Shown piece after piece: positions 32,701 to 43,429 of a DNA stretch of 64,000 bases. The position numbers were made by a program, and so were the translations under genes. Source of the stretch: Scolanthus callimorphus (Eukaryota > Cnidaria > Anthozoa > Actiniaria > Edwardsiidae). Under the pieces are notes generated by a model. It was not told the origin of the DNA. It saw only the letters and a list, made by a program, of their open reading frames with translations, and did not search any database. Positions within the stretch are counted from its first letter, which is position 1. Each line of letters opens with the position of its first letter. The stretch covers positions 4,141,575 through 4,205,574 of the forward strand of contig CM066915.1 of the NCBI GenBank assembly GCA_033964015.1, read 5' to 3'.

Positions 32701-35700
32701 AGGGACTCTCCTATTTCGGGGGCGGGGGTGCTCGTCGGGAACTTATACCCCTAAAAGGTACCAAAAATGGCGGCGTCGCTTAGTTGATTTTGATCCCTAA
32801 AAGATACCAACAAGACGTATTTTCCCTCGTAATTTTCTCTCGTATTTTTTTACGTCTGAAATCCAGGCTGCCAGCAAGTGATCGGCTTGATTTGCTAGAA
32901 TGGACCTCTAACGAGGTTGTCTAATTTGCGAGCCGCGTCAGCCTCTAAGCGAGCCCCGAGCCTCTTCTGGCGAGCCTTTTAAAAACACATTAAAAACTAG
33001 AAAAGAATAGCAGACATATAATACGGTGGTCATTTTAAAGATACCAAGGATGAATATGCCACTCTATTCGACAATATTAGTCTAACTAAGAAATGCAAAG
33101 AGCAAACAAATCTCAGTTCCTTCAAACTATTATCATGAATACCATCCAGCACGGCACGGTAGGCAGTCATGAAGGTTGCCTGATTTCCACGCTCGTCACT
33201 CCCCTTCAATTCCATTCGCAACTTCTGCCCAACCGGACAAATAGCGATTTAGTTTCCGTCTTTCAAAAGATGAATTTTGAAATGAGCTATACAATTACAG
33301 CTGCACGCTTTCAAAAAAAATATATTGTTTATTATAGCTAATACAAAAAAATGTAAGTTCTTTCCCTCTGAAGATGCAATTAAAACTTCAGAGCTGTAAC
33401 CTAACAGACCCCTAACAGAGTTTTAAACGCAATCAAAGCGCATTCCACGCCTGCGAGCCTCTTGGCGAGCCCCGAGGCTATTAAGGCGAGTTTTTGATAA
33501 AACAAAATAAAAACTTGAATAAACATTATGTGGAGAAGGGGTATGGTCAACCCTTTTTCCACCTTGCCTTATTCACTGTTATTGAGTTAGCATTATTGAT
33601 ATTACATAAAAAATTTCAGAGATACATCAAAAGGCTCGGGGCTCGCACCGAAAGGCTCGGGGCTCGGTGGCTCGCAAAATAGCAACCCCCACCTCGAACA
33701 GGTACCTGTCTGAAAACAAATGCAAGTTTCGAATTGTACCCCCTAAAAGGTACCAGCAGAGGCCTGATTTTAAACCCTAAAAGGTACGACTAGCACCCCC
33801 GCCCAAAAATAAGAAGTTCCCTGAGAGTTTCGCCTACAACAAAGTAAATACAATGCTAATGTAAATATTTTTACACGGTTCCAATAAAAAATCTATCTAT
33901 CTTTCAACTTGGTTTCGTCGAAACAGAAAGTCGTTCGACTGCCTTAGGTGAAACAAGTGCCAACAACAACAAACAACAAAATACTTTATTTGTCCTCTGA
34001 GATAATTAAATTACATAGTATTGGAAATAGATTATAGCGGGAAGAACAAAGCTACTTAAAAATAGCAAAGGCTAGTCGAGTTAAGTAGCTAAAAGTGAGA
34101 CAGATCAGATATCAGGATTAAGTAAAGAGTACTATGAGGACAGAAATAAAAAATAAATAGTCTGAGTTTCACTAACATGAAACAACACACTAAAATAACA
34201 CACATACACAAAGATGCAGGGGGCTAGAGAAGAGAAAAGCGCGTCAGATATCTAAGTATGTATTTAGGATATGGTTTAGTAAACCAGGATTAGCGGCTTG
34301 GATAGTTTGAAGGTGGAACAGGTGGAATGTCTAGAAAATTATTATGGAGTCAATTATTATGGAGTCATTTCTCCTGTTCCAACCGCCCGTGACCTTGGAA
34401 TTGCTCTTGACTCACACTTAAATTAAACTCACATGTAAATAATATCTGTAAATCCGCATCTCTCGCTATCAGAAGTATTGGACGCATCCGAAAACACTTG
34501 CAACAGAGTGACTGCGAACGTCTTGTTCACGCTTTTATTACTTCGCGCCTTGACTCCTGCAATAGCATTCTCTTTGGTCTTCCGATTCAACTATTCAAAA
34601 CTTCAACGGATACAAAATACTGCAGCTCGCCTGGTATCTCTCTCTAAAAAATCCGAACACATAACTCCCGTCTTAATTAACCTCCACTGGCTTCCTGTCC
34701 GTCTTAGGATATCTTACAAAATCCTTCTCATCACCTACAAAGCCCTTCATCGATTGGCCCCAACCTCTCTTTCTGAACTCATTCACCCGCCGTACACGCC
34801 TTGTCGCTCACTCAGATCGTCTTCCAAGCTCCTGCTCCGCATTCCACGATCACACACAAAAACTTATGGGGACAGGGCCTTTTCCCACTGCGCTCCCACA
34901 TTGTGGAACGATCTTCCAATGGACATTAGACGCAGTGAAAGTGTTAAGGTTTTTAAAACTAAACTTTAAACACACCTGTTTAGTAAACATTTGTGTTTTT
35001 AATTTTTTGCTTTTATTTTGTTTTTTATCATCTTATCCTGAATACAATTTTAATTTAATTTTATATATTTTAATGATACTTTTATATATATATATATCTA
35101 AAAAAATTACTCACAAGTATCCTAAATGTCAACAGAGTATTTCTCGATTAATAATAGTAACACCACAAGAGAAATTTTGAAATCTTGACTCCACCAATAT
35201 TTCAACTGTACAAGACAGCCTTCATCAGGGTGAATGGCTGATGACGCGTTACGCGTGATGATATGAAACATAGTTGAAACTGCGCGAGCTACAAGTAGAG
35301 TTAACGAACTAACTAGCGCGCGCTAATAAACAAGAAACAAACACATTACGTGTTACGTGCGCGACGATTCTGGCTATAAAAAAAATCATTGTCATAAGTC
35401 CCTCAGGAATAAGAGTTTTAAGCCGGTATGCCCATTGGCCTTCCCTATCCCTAATATTAAAACTCTGCTCTACTTTATCTATAATTGTGACAGTCACATC
35501 CTTCAAACCATGGTGACCCTCCATAAAAAAGTGCTTATAAATCGCATCATCATTCTTTCTCTCTTCTTCACTCATTCTTTCGTGGACGCGTATTCGGCTT
35601 TTGTGGTTGTTGAACCTCATACGAAACTTAGTTGTTGTCGAGCCGACATATTGTTTCCCACACGTTTTACAACTTATAAGATAAACAAAATTCCGACTAT

Positions 35701-38700
35701 TGCAGTCCATGGGAAAATTGATAGTGTATGTCTTCCCTGTAGAGTAGCTCTTGAACGTGTCCCAAATATCCAGGTATTTCTTCTTCTTACATATCTCACA
35801 TCTATTCGACGAGCACTCGTGACACCCCTTGTCACTACCATAAGTATTGGTAGATGTGACTTTAGCTCGGACTAGGTGCTCTTTTAGGCTTTTAGGCCGT
35901 CTAAAGGCCATCATAGGTATCTCCTGCCTTCTTACACCGGTCAGAGAGTTGTAACAAAGGTGAAGCTCCCGTAGAATACCCCCAATATTCGGTAATCCAG
36001 GATGGTACGTAACCACGAAAGGAGTCCTTTCATTCTTCTTCCTTGGGCGGGGTGTCAAGGCTTGTTCCCTCGATATACCCTTTGCTCTATTTACCTGTTC
36101 TCTGACGAACCTTCTATCATAACTAAAAATCCAACCAGATCATTAGCTCTTCCATTAAACAATTCCTCGGTTGAGCATATCCTACGAAGTATAAGTGCCT
36201 GTGCATATGGAATTCCCTCCTTGCAACCTCTAGGGTGGCACGATTTAAAGTCCAAATATTGATGTTTATCCGTTGGTTTAATGTACAGATCTGTGGTAAT
36301 TGTTCCCTTATCATGGATGACATCAACATTCAGAAAATTAACTTTTTTCTGCGACCATTTCCAGGTGAATTTTATGGTATCATGTGAATTATTTATGTAG
36401 GCTAGAAAGTTCTTGAGTTCCTCTTCACAGTCCAAATCATGAACACATCATCGATGTATCTCAGCCAGCTATGTGGTTTAATGGGATAACCATCCAACAG
36501 TGATCTTTCCAACTTGTCCATGAATAAATTTGCGTAGGACGGTGCCATCCGGGTCCCTATAGCCGTGCCCAGTAGCTGTATGTAGTGCTCGCCATTAAAC
36601 TCGAAGCTATTATTCCGTAGCACCAAGAGCATTGAGGTAATATAATGCTCCAAATACTTATTATTATTATTAAAATCTGACTACTAAAATTCTCTGGAAA
36701 ACGGGCAATCTTTTCGAAGTGCTACTCCTGCCTTATAAGTTAAAAAACTGTCATTCAGTACCAGGACTTGCTCTATGATGATGCTATAATTTATAGCTAT
36801 TATAAAATAGGTAACATAGTAGGCGCGCTCTGATTGGTAGAAAGCTGTGCATTCTCACATTATAAACGCACGGTAGATACAATTCTATTTTATAAAAGCA
36901 AGAAAATACGGATTTCAATGGCTCTTAGTTTACAGTTGACGCGGTTTCCATTGTTATTCGTAGGGTATAAACTCGGATAATGACTCTCAACAAACTAAAA
37001 GTCGGGGAGTGATTTGAAGCCATATATACTTACCTATGAAATGTATAATGTGTGGTTCCAGAAAATATCCCCCCCCCCCCGGAAGAGTGTTGAAAAGTGA
37101 CCCCCCACCTCTCTAGAATTACCGAAGAAACATACAGTATTTGCATGGAAAAGATATCCCTTCTTATTATATGGATGCCAGTGTTTAATACCGGAAACTA
37201 AAACACTCGTATTTCCATATCTTCACTAGTGAAAATATGAAAAAGTTATGTACCGACTGTCCCGGATGTGCACGTTTACAGTATTGTTTTCCTCACTTTC
37301 GTCTGCAGTGAAATCTCGCTCGGTCACTCGAGTTTTAGGCCACAAAACTAAGTTTTTTTCTAGTTCTAACGAGAAAAACCTTATTTCAACTATGGCAGAG
37401 AAAGCTACAGCAACACAAAAAGGGAATTAGTTCTTAACGACACTGGGAATCAGAAAGATTGAGGGAGCATTTCACAAATTTCGACTTTTACCAAGTGAGT
37501 TGTTCAATTTGTTATATTTTGCCGCTATGTCCAGTCAATCTTATCCATATAATAAAAGAACATTACACGGTTGCTTGAAGATATGGATTTTATTTTCTCG
37601 TGTCAACTCGCCACTCGAAAATAAAATCCATATCTTCGCGCCACCGTGTAAATCCTCTATCTATTATCCTTCCTATGGATAATTTCTGGAACCACACAAT
37701 AAGCCATTTTTACCTAGACTTCAAGGGGCGCTGTCACGGTTGTTTCATCAAATGTTTTAAAATAAGACCAGTGTTCTACAGAAACAACTCCGAAACAACT
37801 CAAATTAGTCTTAGAAAGAAAAAGAAACTTGTTCAGCCCATTCGAAAATCAAAAATGCCAATTAGCAATCCAATTCCATCCGCTCGATTATACACGAAAA
37901 TACTCCACATTGGATCTAGCAGCTGAAAGGTTAGTTAAGAAACGTAGACGATTATTTGTTGATTTCTAGCGAGTTTGACTGCATTTAAGCTACTCAAAAT
38001 GACCCCAAGTTTGGACCAAATTCATGATAGACTATGACAGTGCCCCTTTCACAATGACTAATTCAATTATCAATCCAAACATTTAACTAGTGAATTAAAA
38101 TCCATACACTTACCCCGAGAAAAAAAACATCCAATAATCTCAGTTTATGCATCTATACTGACTATCTGTCTATAACCAATATTTGCTACTGATTATCCTT
38201 TATGCGAATCCCGTTGAACGCCACAAAACACGATTTCCGAGAACGCCTTTCACTTGAACCATAATTGAGAAGCGTTTGTCCAGTCTACTTGCTTGGTCTC
38301 CTTGCCATAGAGTGTGTACAAGACGTAAACCTGAAAATACAGATAAAATCATGCCCAGGTTAATTGCATATCTAATCTTAGAGAGCAACCAACGAGCGCA
38401 AAATACCTGAAACTTGCCTTCAGTTTCGCCAACTTGAATCAGCTCCACAACGTTATGCAAATTGAGCTGTAGTAGCTGTAGCTGTCAGGGCGTTGTACAA
38501 ACGAAAATAACCAGTGAGGACGTAGTTGCTTTTGTCTCTATTATTTTCGTTCTACAAAGGAGTTTTTTTGTCTCTAGTCTATTATCCTCGTTCTTTGTGC
38601 TGAGGTATAGGGTATTGTTGTATTATCCAACCAGAGAGGAGCTTTAAGCAGCTACGTACCGACCAAAATAACAGCGGTTTAATGAGTTGCGCTTTTACAA

Positions 38701-39812
38701 AAGGCCGCTTGAATGATTGGACTGGCTGTTGTACGGAAACAAAAGACGTAATTCGTGTTCTGGATGCACTCAAGCCGTATATGTTTTTGTTTGGAAACCT
38801 TTGTCAATCATGGTTGAATAAAAGTTGTCATTCATTTTCTTCAGCATCACAACTTTATTGTGCATGGTAAAAATAAATAACAATAAGTTTCTCTGAGAAA
38901 CGCACTTCTATGAAAGCAGCTAAATAACTAGACAATAGTTCCTATTGGAATCCGCTATCTTTTTCAATTGTAAACTGTACTCCTTTTCAAAACTGTTATT
39001 TCAATAAGAAGAATGCATTTGATTTGTTCCTGTTTTCTGAAAACCTTGTCAACTGTAAACTAAGTCCGTTAATTACCTCGATTTTCGGCAATAACCCAAA
39101 TACATTTAAGCGAAAAAAAAAGAGCGGATTTCAGTGGCGTATAACGTGAAAAACGCACGAGGGAAAGTGGAAAAATACGATAATCAACGTTTGAAACTCA
39201 CACGAGCCATAATTAAACCACAGAAATCCGCCGTTTTGTATTGCTTAAAGTAGTAGAGATACTAGACCAACTGTACTCATGGTTCTAGCAACAGTGTTAA
39301 ACTTCGCATATTCGTTTCCTGCAGGCAAAAAGGCCACGTCTAGATTTGCTATCTGATAATTGGAAACGCTGGACTGTAGTTGGAACTGCACTTATCCACG
39401 TGGAAATGCCTCACCTACTACATTATATTGATATGGAACTACAGACAGCATTCAACACCTATAAACCAAGTCACCGTCCTACATTGTTTGGGCAAAGTCA
39501 TTCTTGAAACCATATATGGCCAAATTTACTGCCTTCAATGAGGAATGCGATCCAAGCGCAGTGCTGAATCTCTTTTGGTTTGTGCAAGACAGACCAAGTT
39601 CCCACCCGGGAGGTTGTAAGTATTTCCCTACTGCTATACGTTGTGCTGCCCGATTGGTTCGTGACGCAGTCCGAAATCCTTGGGCACACTGCGATTTGAA
39701 TGAGTGGGATGACAGCAAGTTCCAGGACAGCTTTACGTTTATGGATCAACTGCTAAGGGCATGTGGTCTGACAAGAGCAGCGGATGAGCTGGGTGACTGG
39801 CGACAAAAGGAG
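27500..39812 (+). CDS. Predicted spliced gene: novel N-terminus, 2A-like motif, HEPN-like exon
   Basis: Proposed join of 27500-27667, 28961-29050, 29482-29632, 31818-31957 and 39325-39812. Each junction has GT-AG sites, and the phases agree (0, 0, 1, 0), which is unlikely by chance. The start ATG at 27500 has A at -3; an in-frame TAA precedes it at 27461. Residues 1-180 are basic and not recognised. Residues 172-181 spell a 2A-like GDIHPNPGP(P), which could release a ~180-residue N-terminal protein. Exon 5 has a HEPN-like R-x4-H segment; such domains are often ribonucleases or dimer modules in defence and ubiquitin-ligase proteins. Exon 5 needs one frameshift near 39500, so the gene may be dead or the base wrong. 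The 3' part is not in view: the intron after 39812 is filled by a 21-kb array. No promoter or polyA site assigned. Splicing is unproven; exon 5 could belong to another gene. Confidence 0.5.
27834..28397 (+). mobile_element. hAT-type MITE, copy B (in intron 1)
   Basis: Left end CCCGGGGGGGACTCCC and right end GGGAGTCCCTCCCCCAGGG are inverted. ATTTGCAA flanks both sides (27826-27833 and 28398-28405), a perfect 8-bp target duplication. A second element is nested at 28094-28313. Confidence 0.88.
28094..28313. mobile_element. MITE nested in hAT MITE copy B
   Basis: TTTTTGGCACGGCTCGGATA at about 28118 pairs with its complement at about 28282-28301. Copies A and C lack this DNA: they run straight from AAATCAACTAAG into CGCCATTTTAGGTA or similar. 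Confidence 0.7.
28961..29050 (+). CDS. Exon 2 (30 codons)
   Basis: Acceptor GATGACAG|, donor AAG|GTATGC. Encodes a lysine/asparagine-rich linker beginning [11 protein letters not shown] and ending DGDEFK. Exactly 90 nt, phase 0 to 0. Reads as a basic, probably disordered or nuclear-targeting stretch; no domain. Confidence 0.5.
29482..29632 (+). CDS. Exon 3
   Basis: Acceptor TTATGTTTCAG|, donor TATG|GTAAGT (near-consensus). 151 nt, phase 0 to 1. Begins [20 protein letters not shown] and ends [10 protein letters not shown]. Composition is that of a folded protein; family not recognised. The frame runs a little past the donor to a stop at 29667. Confidence 0.55.
29695..29723 (+). repeat. G29 homopolymer
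   Basis: Twenty-nine consecutive G residues just inside intron 3. True length may differ from the assembly. Confidence 0.9.
29737..30525 (+). repeat. Two-copy ~395-bp tandem duplication in intron 3
   Basis: The second copy starts near 30131. Shared blocks include TTCTAATTCAAGCGATTT-like sequence, GAGGGACAAAG, CTAAACCTAAATGGTTCT-like sequence and TTCATTCAAGTTTGAACAAA. Moderate divergence; no coding frame across it. Confidence 0.8.
30861..31147 (+). mobile_element. hAT-type MITE, copy C (5'-truncated, in intron 3)
   Basis: Matches copies A and B from AGGGTTGAAAATTAGGCC to GGGAGTCCCC but lacks the left terminal ~45 bp. About 600 bp of intron follow to 31817; there GTAGGTGGGCGCA near 31227 pairs with TGCGCCCACCTA near 31705, a possible small inverted-repeat element. 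Confidence 0.7.
31818..31957 (+). CDS. Exon 4 with 2A-like motif
   Basis: Acceptor TTTATTTTTGCAG|, donor ACG|GTCAGT. 140 nt, phase 1 to 0. Joined to exon 3 it reads [20 protein letters not shown] and ends [17 protein letters not shown]. The 2A consensus is D-(V/I)-E-x-N-P-G-P; here E is H. The Gly-Pro pair where ribosome skipping would occur is coded at 31946-31951. Similar boxes occur at the start of LINE open frames, so this exon may descend from a retroelement. Confidence 0.55.
32697..33826 (-). mobile_element. hAT-type MITE, copy D (in intron 4)
   Basis: Starts CCAGAGGGACTC and ends TTCCCTGAGA, with GTTTCGCC on both sides (32689-32696 and 33827-33834), an 8-bp target duplication. Inside, GGGGGTGCTCGTCGGGAACT and the tail are as in the other copies, but a 785-bp insertion splits it. 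Confidence 0.85.
32913..33697. mobile_element. 785-bp element nested in copy D
   Basis: The host MITE in copies A and B runs GGACCTCTAAC|AGGTACC or close to it. Copy D has extra DNA exactly there. The insert begins GAGGTTGTCTAATTTGCGAG and ends with an inverted version (GGCTCGCAAAATAGCAACCC then CCACCTCGA). CGAGCCCCGAGCC motifs recur near both ends. No coding region. Confidence 0.7.
34375..35002 (+). pseudogene. CR1/L2-type LINE RT C-terminal remnant
   Basis: 34478-34969 encodes the C-terminal third of an L2/CR1-like ORF2: [43 protein letters not shown] and FKTKL. The match extends upstream in other frames ([12 protein letters not shown] near 34390, [17 protein letters not shown] near 34450). 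Downstream, one nonsense codon (TAA, 34967-34969) is followed in frame by [10 protein letters not shown] and the natural stop at 35000-35002. An AT-rich tail ends near 35100. It lies in intron 4, 5'-truncated. Confidence 0.8.
35190..35234 (-). ncRNA. Hammerhead ribozyme candidate of PLE 2
   Basis: On the minus strand: helix I 5' strand TTCACC, core CTGATGA, extra A, stem II GGCTGT-CTTGT-ACAGTT, GAA, helix III AT-AT, cleavage U, then helix I 3' strand GGTGGA. Helix I gives six pairs (one G-U) and stem II six (two G-U). Compared with the core at 19673, helix III changes from AC-GU to AU-AU, a compensatory change. Lies ~75 bp downstream of the PLE coding end. Confidence 0.65.
35309..36653 (-). 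pseudogene. Second Penelope-like element, 5'-truncated
   Basis: Minus strand. 36402-36653 has the RT palm with [17 protein letters not shown] and catalytic YIDD (residues 66-69). 36091-36435 has the thumb with KPTDKHQYL and [12 protein letters not shown]. 35309-36058 has the linker with [12 protein letters not shown] and a GIY-YIG nuclease ([21 protein letters not shown]), then [12 protein letters not shown]. Two frame breaks (near 36420 and 36075-36090) and loss of everything before motif B mark it as dead. Its YIDD, versus YRDD at 23291-23302, shows a different PLE lineage. Confidence 0.85.
37050..37697. mobile_element. TIR element with AAT duplication
   Basis: Ends GTGTGGTTCCAGAAAATATC and the complement (GGATAATTTCTGGAACCACA then C), flanked by AAT at 37047-37049 and 37698-37700. 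648 bp, no gene. It contains a C13 run and a nested hairpin. Confidence 0.65.
37563..37652. repeat. Near-perfect hairpin MITE
   Basis: GAAGATATGGATTTTATTTT and its exact complement flank a ~19-base centre. The pairing extends outward to TACACGGT / ACCGTGTA. Confidence 0.8.
38250..38466 (-). CDS. Possible two-exon gene end, product unknown
   Basis: Minus strand: exon 38407-38466 after acceptor CTACTACAG| reads [21 protein letters not shown] 76-nt intron has donor CAG|GTATTT and acceptor TTTTCAG|. Exon 38250-38330 reads [20 protein letters not shown] then SQLWFK and stop. The spliced peptide looks protein-like, but no family was recognised. The unspliced frame is also open for 86 codons, which weakens the case. 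It lies in intron 4 of the plus-strand gene, antisense to it. Confidence 0.3.
39124..39231. repeat. Inverted repeat ~108 bp
   Basis: GCGGATTTCAGTGG at the left pairs with CCACAGAAATCCGC at the right (one mismatch). Small foldback element about 90 bp before exon 5. Confidence 0.6.
39325..39812 (+). CDS. Exon 5: HEPN-like segment, one frameshift
   Basis: Acceptor TTTCCTGCAG|GCA. The entry frame is open for 60 codons ([17 protein letters not shown]...) to TGA at 39505. The frame from about 39480 then runs to the donor GAG|GTACAC. Counting from the TTG at 39504, residues 5-18 read [14 protein letters not shown], and R57-N-P-W-A-H62 gives the R-x4-H signature of HEPN domains, followed by [11 protein letters not shown]. 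Similar sequences occur, to my recollection, in large cnidarian families; that is from memory, not a search. The -1 shift near 39500 could be a sequencing error or an inactivating mutation. Confidence 0.5.
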
Positions 39813-42800
39813 GTACACAATATGTCTTATAATATGCTAATATAAGGGCGTGCGGCCTGACAAGTGCCGGGGATGAGCTGGATGACTGGCGACAAAAAGG
39901 AGGTACACAATATGTCTTATAATAGGCTAATATAAGGGCATGTGGCTTGACAAGTGCAGCGGATGAGCTCGGTGACTGGCGACAAAAAGGAGGTACACAA
40001 TATGTCTTATAATATGCTAATATAAGGGCGTGTGGCCTGACAAGTGCAGGGGATGAGCTGGATGACTGGCGACAAAAAGGAGGTACACAAAATGCCTTAT
40101 AATATGCTAATATAAGGGCGTGTGGCCTGACAAGTGCAGGGGGTGAGCTGGGTGACTGGCCGTGTGGCCTGACAAGTGCAGGGGGTGAGCTGGGTGACTG
40201 GCGACAAAAAGAAGGTACGCAATATGTCTTATAATATGCTAATATAAGGGAATGTGGTCTGACAAGTGCAGCGGATGAGCTGGGTGACTGCCGACAAAAA
40301 GGAGGTACACAATATGTCTTATAATATCCTAATATAAGGGCGTGTGGCCTGACAAGTGCAAGGGATGAGCTGGGTGACTGGCGACAGAAAGGAGGTACGC
40401 AATATGTTTTATAATATGCTAATATAAGGGCGTGTGGCCTGACAAGTGCAGGGATGAGCTGGGTGACTGGCGACAAAAGGAGGTACACAATATGCCTTAT
40501 AATATGCTATATATAAGGGCATGTGGCCTGACAAGTGCAGCGGATGAGCTCGGTGACTGGCGACAAAAAGGAGGTACACAATATGTCTTATAATATGCTA
40601 ATATAAGGGCGTGTGGCCTGACAAGTGCAGGGGATGAGCTGGATGACTGGCGACAAAAGGAGGTACACAATATGCCTTATAATATGCTAATATAAGGGCG
40701 TGTGGCCTGACAAGTGCAGCGGATGGGCTGGGTGACTGGCGACAAAAAGGAGGTACACAATATGCCTTATAATATGCTAATATAAGGGCGTGTGGCCTGA
40801 CAAGTGCAGGGGGTGAGCTGGGTGACTGGGCGTGTGGCCTGACAAGAGCAGGGGTGAGCTGGGTGACTGGCGAGAAAAAAAAGGTACACAATATGTCTTA
40901 TAATATGCTAATATCAGGGCGTGTGGCCTGACAAGCGCAGGGGATGAGCTGGGTGACTGGCGACAAAAAGAAGGTACACAGTATGTCTTATAATATGCTA
41001 ATATAAGGGCGTGTGGCCTGACAAGTGCAGGGGATGAGCTGGGTGACTGGCGACAAAAAGGAGGTACGCAATATGTTTTATAATATGCTAATATAAGGGC
41101 GTGTGGCCTGACAAGTGCAGCGGATGAGCTCGGTGACTGGCGACAAAAAGGAGGTACACAATATGTCTTATAATATGCTAATATAAGGGCGTGTGGCCTG
41201 ACAAGTGCAGGGGATGAGCTGGATGACTGGCGGTACACAACTGGAGGTACACAATATTCCTTATAATATGCTAATATAAGGGCGTGTGGCCTGACAAGTG
41301 CAGGGGATGAGCTGGGTGACTGGGCGTGTGGCCTGACAAGCGCAGGGGATGAGCTGGGTGACTGGCGACAAAAAGAAGGTACACAGTATGTCTTATAATA
41401 TGCTAATATAAGGGCGTGTGGCCTGACAAGTGCAGGGGATGAGCTGGGTGACTGGCGACAAAAAGGAGGTACGCAATATGTTTTATAATATGCTAATATA
41501 AGGGCGTGTGGCCTGACAAGTGCAGCGGATGAGCTCGGTGACTGGCGACAAAAAGGAGGTACACAATATGTCTTATAATATGCTAATATAAGGGCGTGTG
41601 GCCTGACAAGTGCAGGGGATGAGCTGGATGACTGGCGGTACACAACTGGAGGTACACAATATTCCTTATAATATGCTAATATAAAGGCGTGTGGCCTGGC
41701 AAGTGCAGGGGATGAGCTGGATGACTGGCGACAAAAAGGAGGTACACAATATGCCTTATAATATGCTAATATAAGGGTGTGTGGCCTGACAAGTGCAGGG
41801 GGTGAACTGGGTGACTGGCGACAAAAAGGAGGTACACAATATGCCTTATAATATGCTAATATAAGGGCGTGTGGCCTGACAAGTGCAGGGGGTGAGCTGG
41901 GTGACTGGCGACAAAAAGAAGGAAGGCAATATGTCTTATAATATGCTAATATCAGGGCGTGTGGCCTGACAAGTGCAGGGGATGAGCTGGGTGACTGGCG
42001 ACAAAAAGAAGGTACACAATATGTCTTATAATATGCTAATATAAGGGCGTGTGGCCTGACAAGTGCAGGGGATGAGCTGGATGACTGGCGGTACACAACT
42101 GGAGGTACACAATATTCCTTATAATATGCTAATATAAGGGCGTGTGGCCTGACAAGTGCAGGGGATGAGCTGGATGACTGGCGACAAAAAGGAGGTACAC
42201 AATATGCCTTATAATATGCCAATATAAGGGCGTGTGGCCTGACAAGTGCAGCGGATTAGCTGGGTGACTGGCGACAAAAAGGAGGTACGCAATATGTCTT
42301 ATAATATGCTAATATCAGGGCGTGTGGCCTGACAAGTGCAGGGGATGAGCTGGGTGACTGGCGACAAAAAGAAGGTACACAATATGTCTTATAATATGCT
42401 AATATAAGGGCGTGTGGCCTGACAAGTGCAGGGGATGAGCTGGGTGACTGGCGACAAAAAGGAGGTACGCAATATGTTTTATAATATGCTAATATAAGGG
42501 CGTGTGGCCTGACAAGTGCAGCGGATGAGCTCGGTGACTGGCGACAAAAAGGAGGTACACAATATGTCTTATAATATGCTAATATAAGGGCGTGTGGCCT
42601 GACAAGTGCAGGGGATGAGCTGGATGACTGGCGGTACACAACTGGAGGTACACAATATTCCTTATAATATGCTAATATAAGGGCGTGTGGCCTGACAAGT
42701 TCAGGGGATGAGCTGGATGACTGGCGACAAAAAGGAGGTACACAATATGCCTTATAATATGCTAATATAAGGGCGTGTGGCCTGACAAGTGCAGGGGGTG

Positions 42801-43429
42801 AGCTGGGTGACTGGCGACAAAAAGAAGGTACGCAATATGTCTTATAATATGCTAATATAAGGGCGTGTGGCCTGACAAGTGCAGGGTTGAGCTGGATGAC
42901 TGGCGACAAAAAGGAGGTACACAATATGCCTTATAATATGCTAATATAAGGGCGTGTGGCCTGACAAGTGCAGGGGGTGAGCTGGGTGACTGGCCGTGTG
43001 GCCTGACAAGTGCAGGGGGTGAGCTGGGTGACTGGCGACAAAAAGAAGGAAGGCAATATGTCTTATAATATGCTAATATCAGGGCGTGTGGCCTGACAAG
43101 TGCAGGGGATGAGCTGGGTGACTGACGACAAAAAGAAGGTACACAATATGTCTTATAATATGCTAATATAAGGGCGTGTGGCCTGACAAGTGCAGGGGAT
43201 GAGCTGGGTGACTGGCGACAAAAAGGAGGTACGCAATATGTTTGATAATATGCTAATATAAGAGCGTGTGGCCTGACAAGTGCAGGGGGTGAGCTGGGTG
43301 ACTGACGACAAAAAGAAGGTACGCAATATGTCTTATAATATGCTAATATCAGGGCGTGCGGCGTGACAAGTGCAGGGGATGAGCTGGATGACTGGCGACA
43401 AAAAGGAGGTACACAATATGCCTTATAAT

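Noticed and set aside
35357..35875. 172-codon plus-strand ORF
   Set aside because: Antisense shadow of the PLE GIY-YIG region.
39479..39749. Minus-strand ORFs of 79-83 codons
   Set aside because: Shadows of the plus-strand HEPN-like exon.
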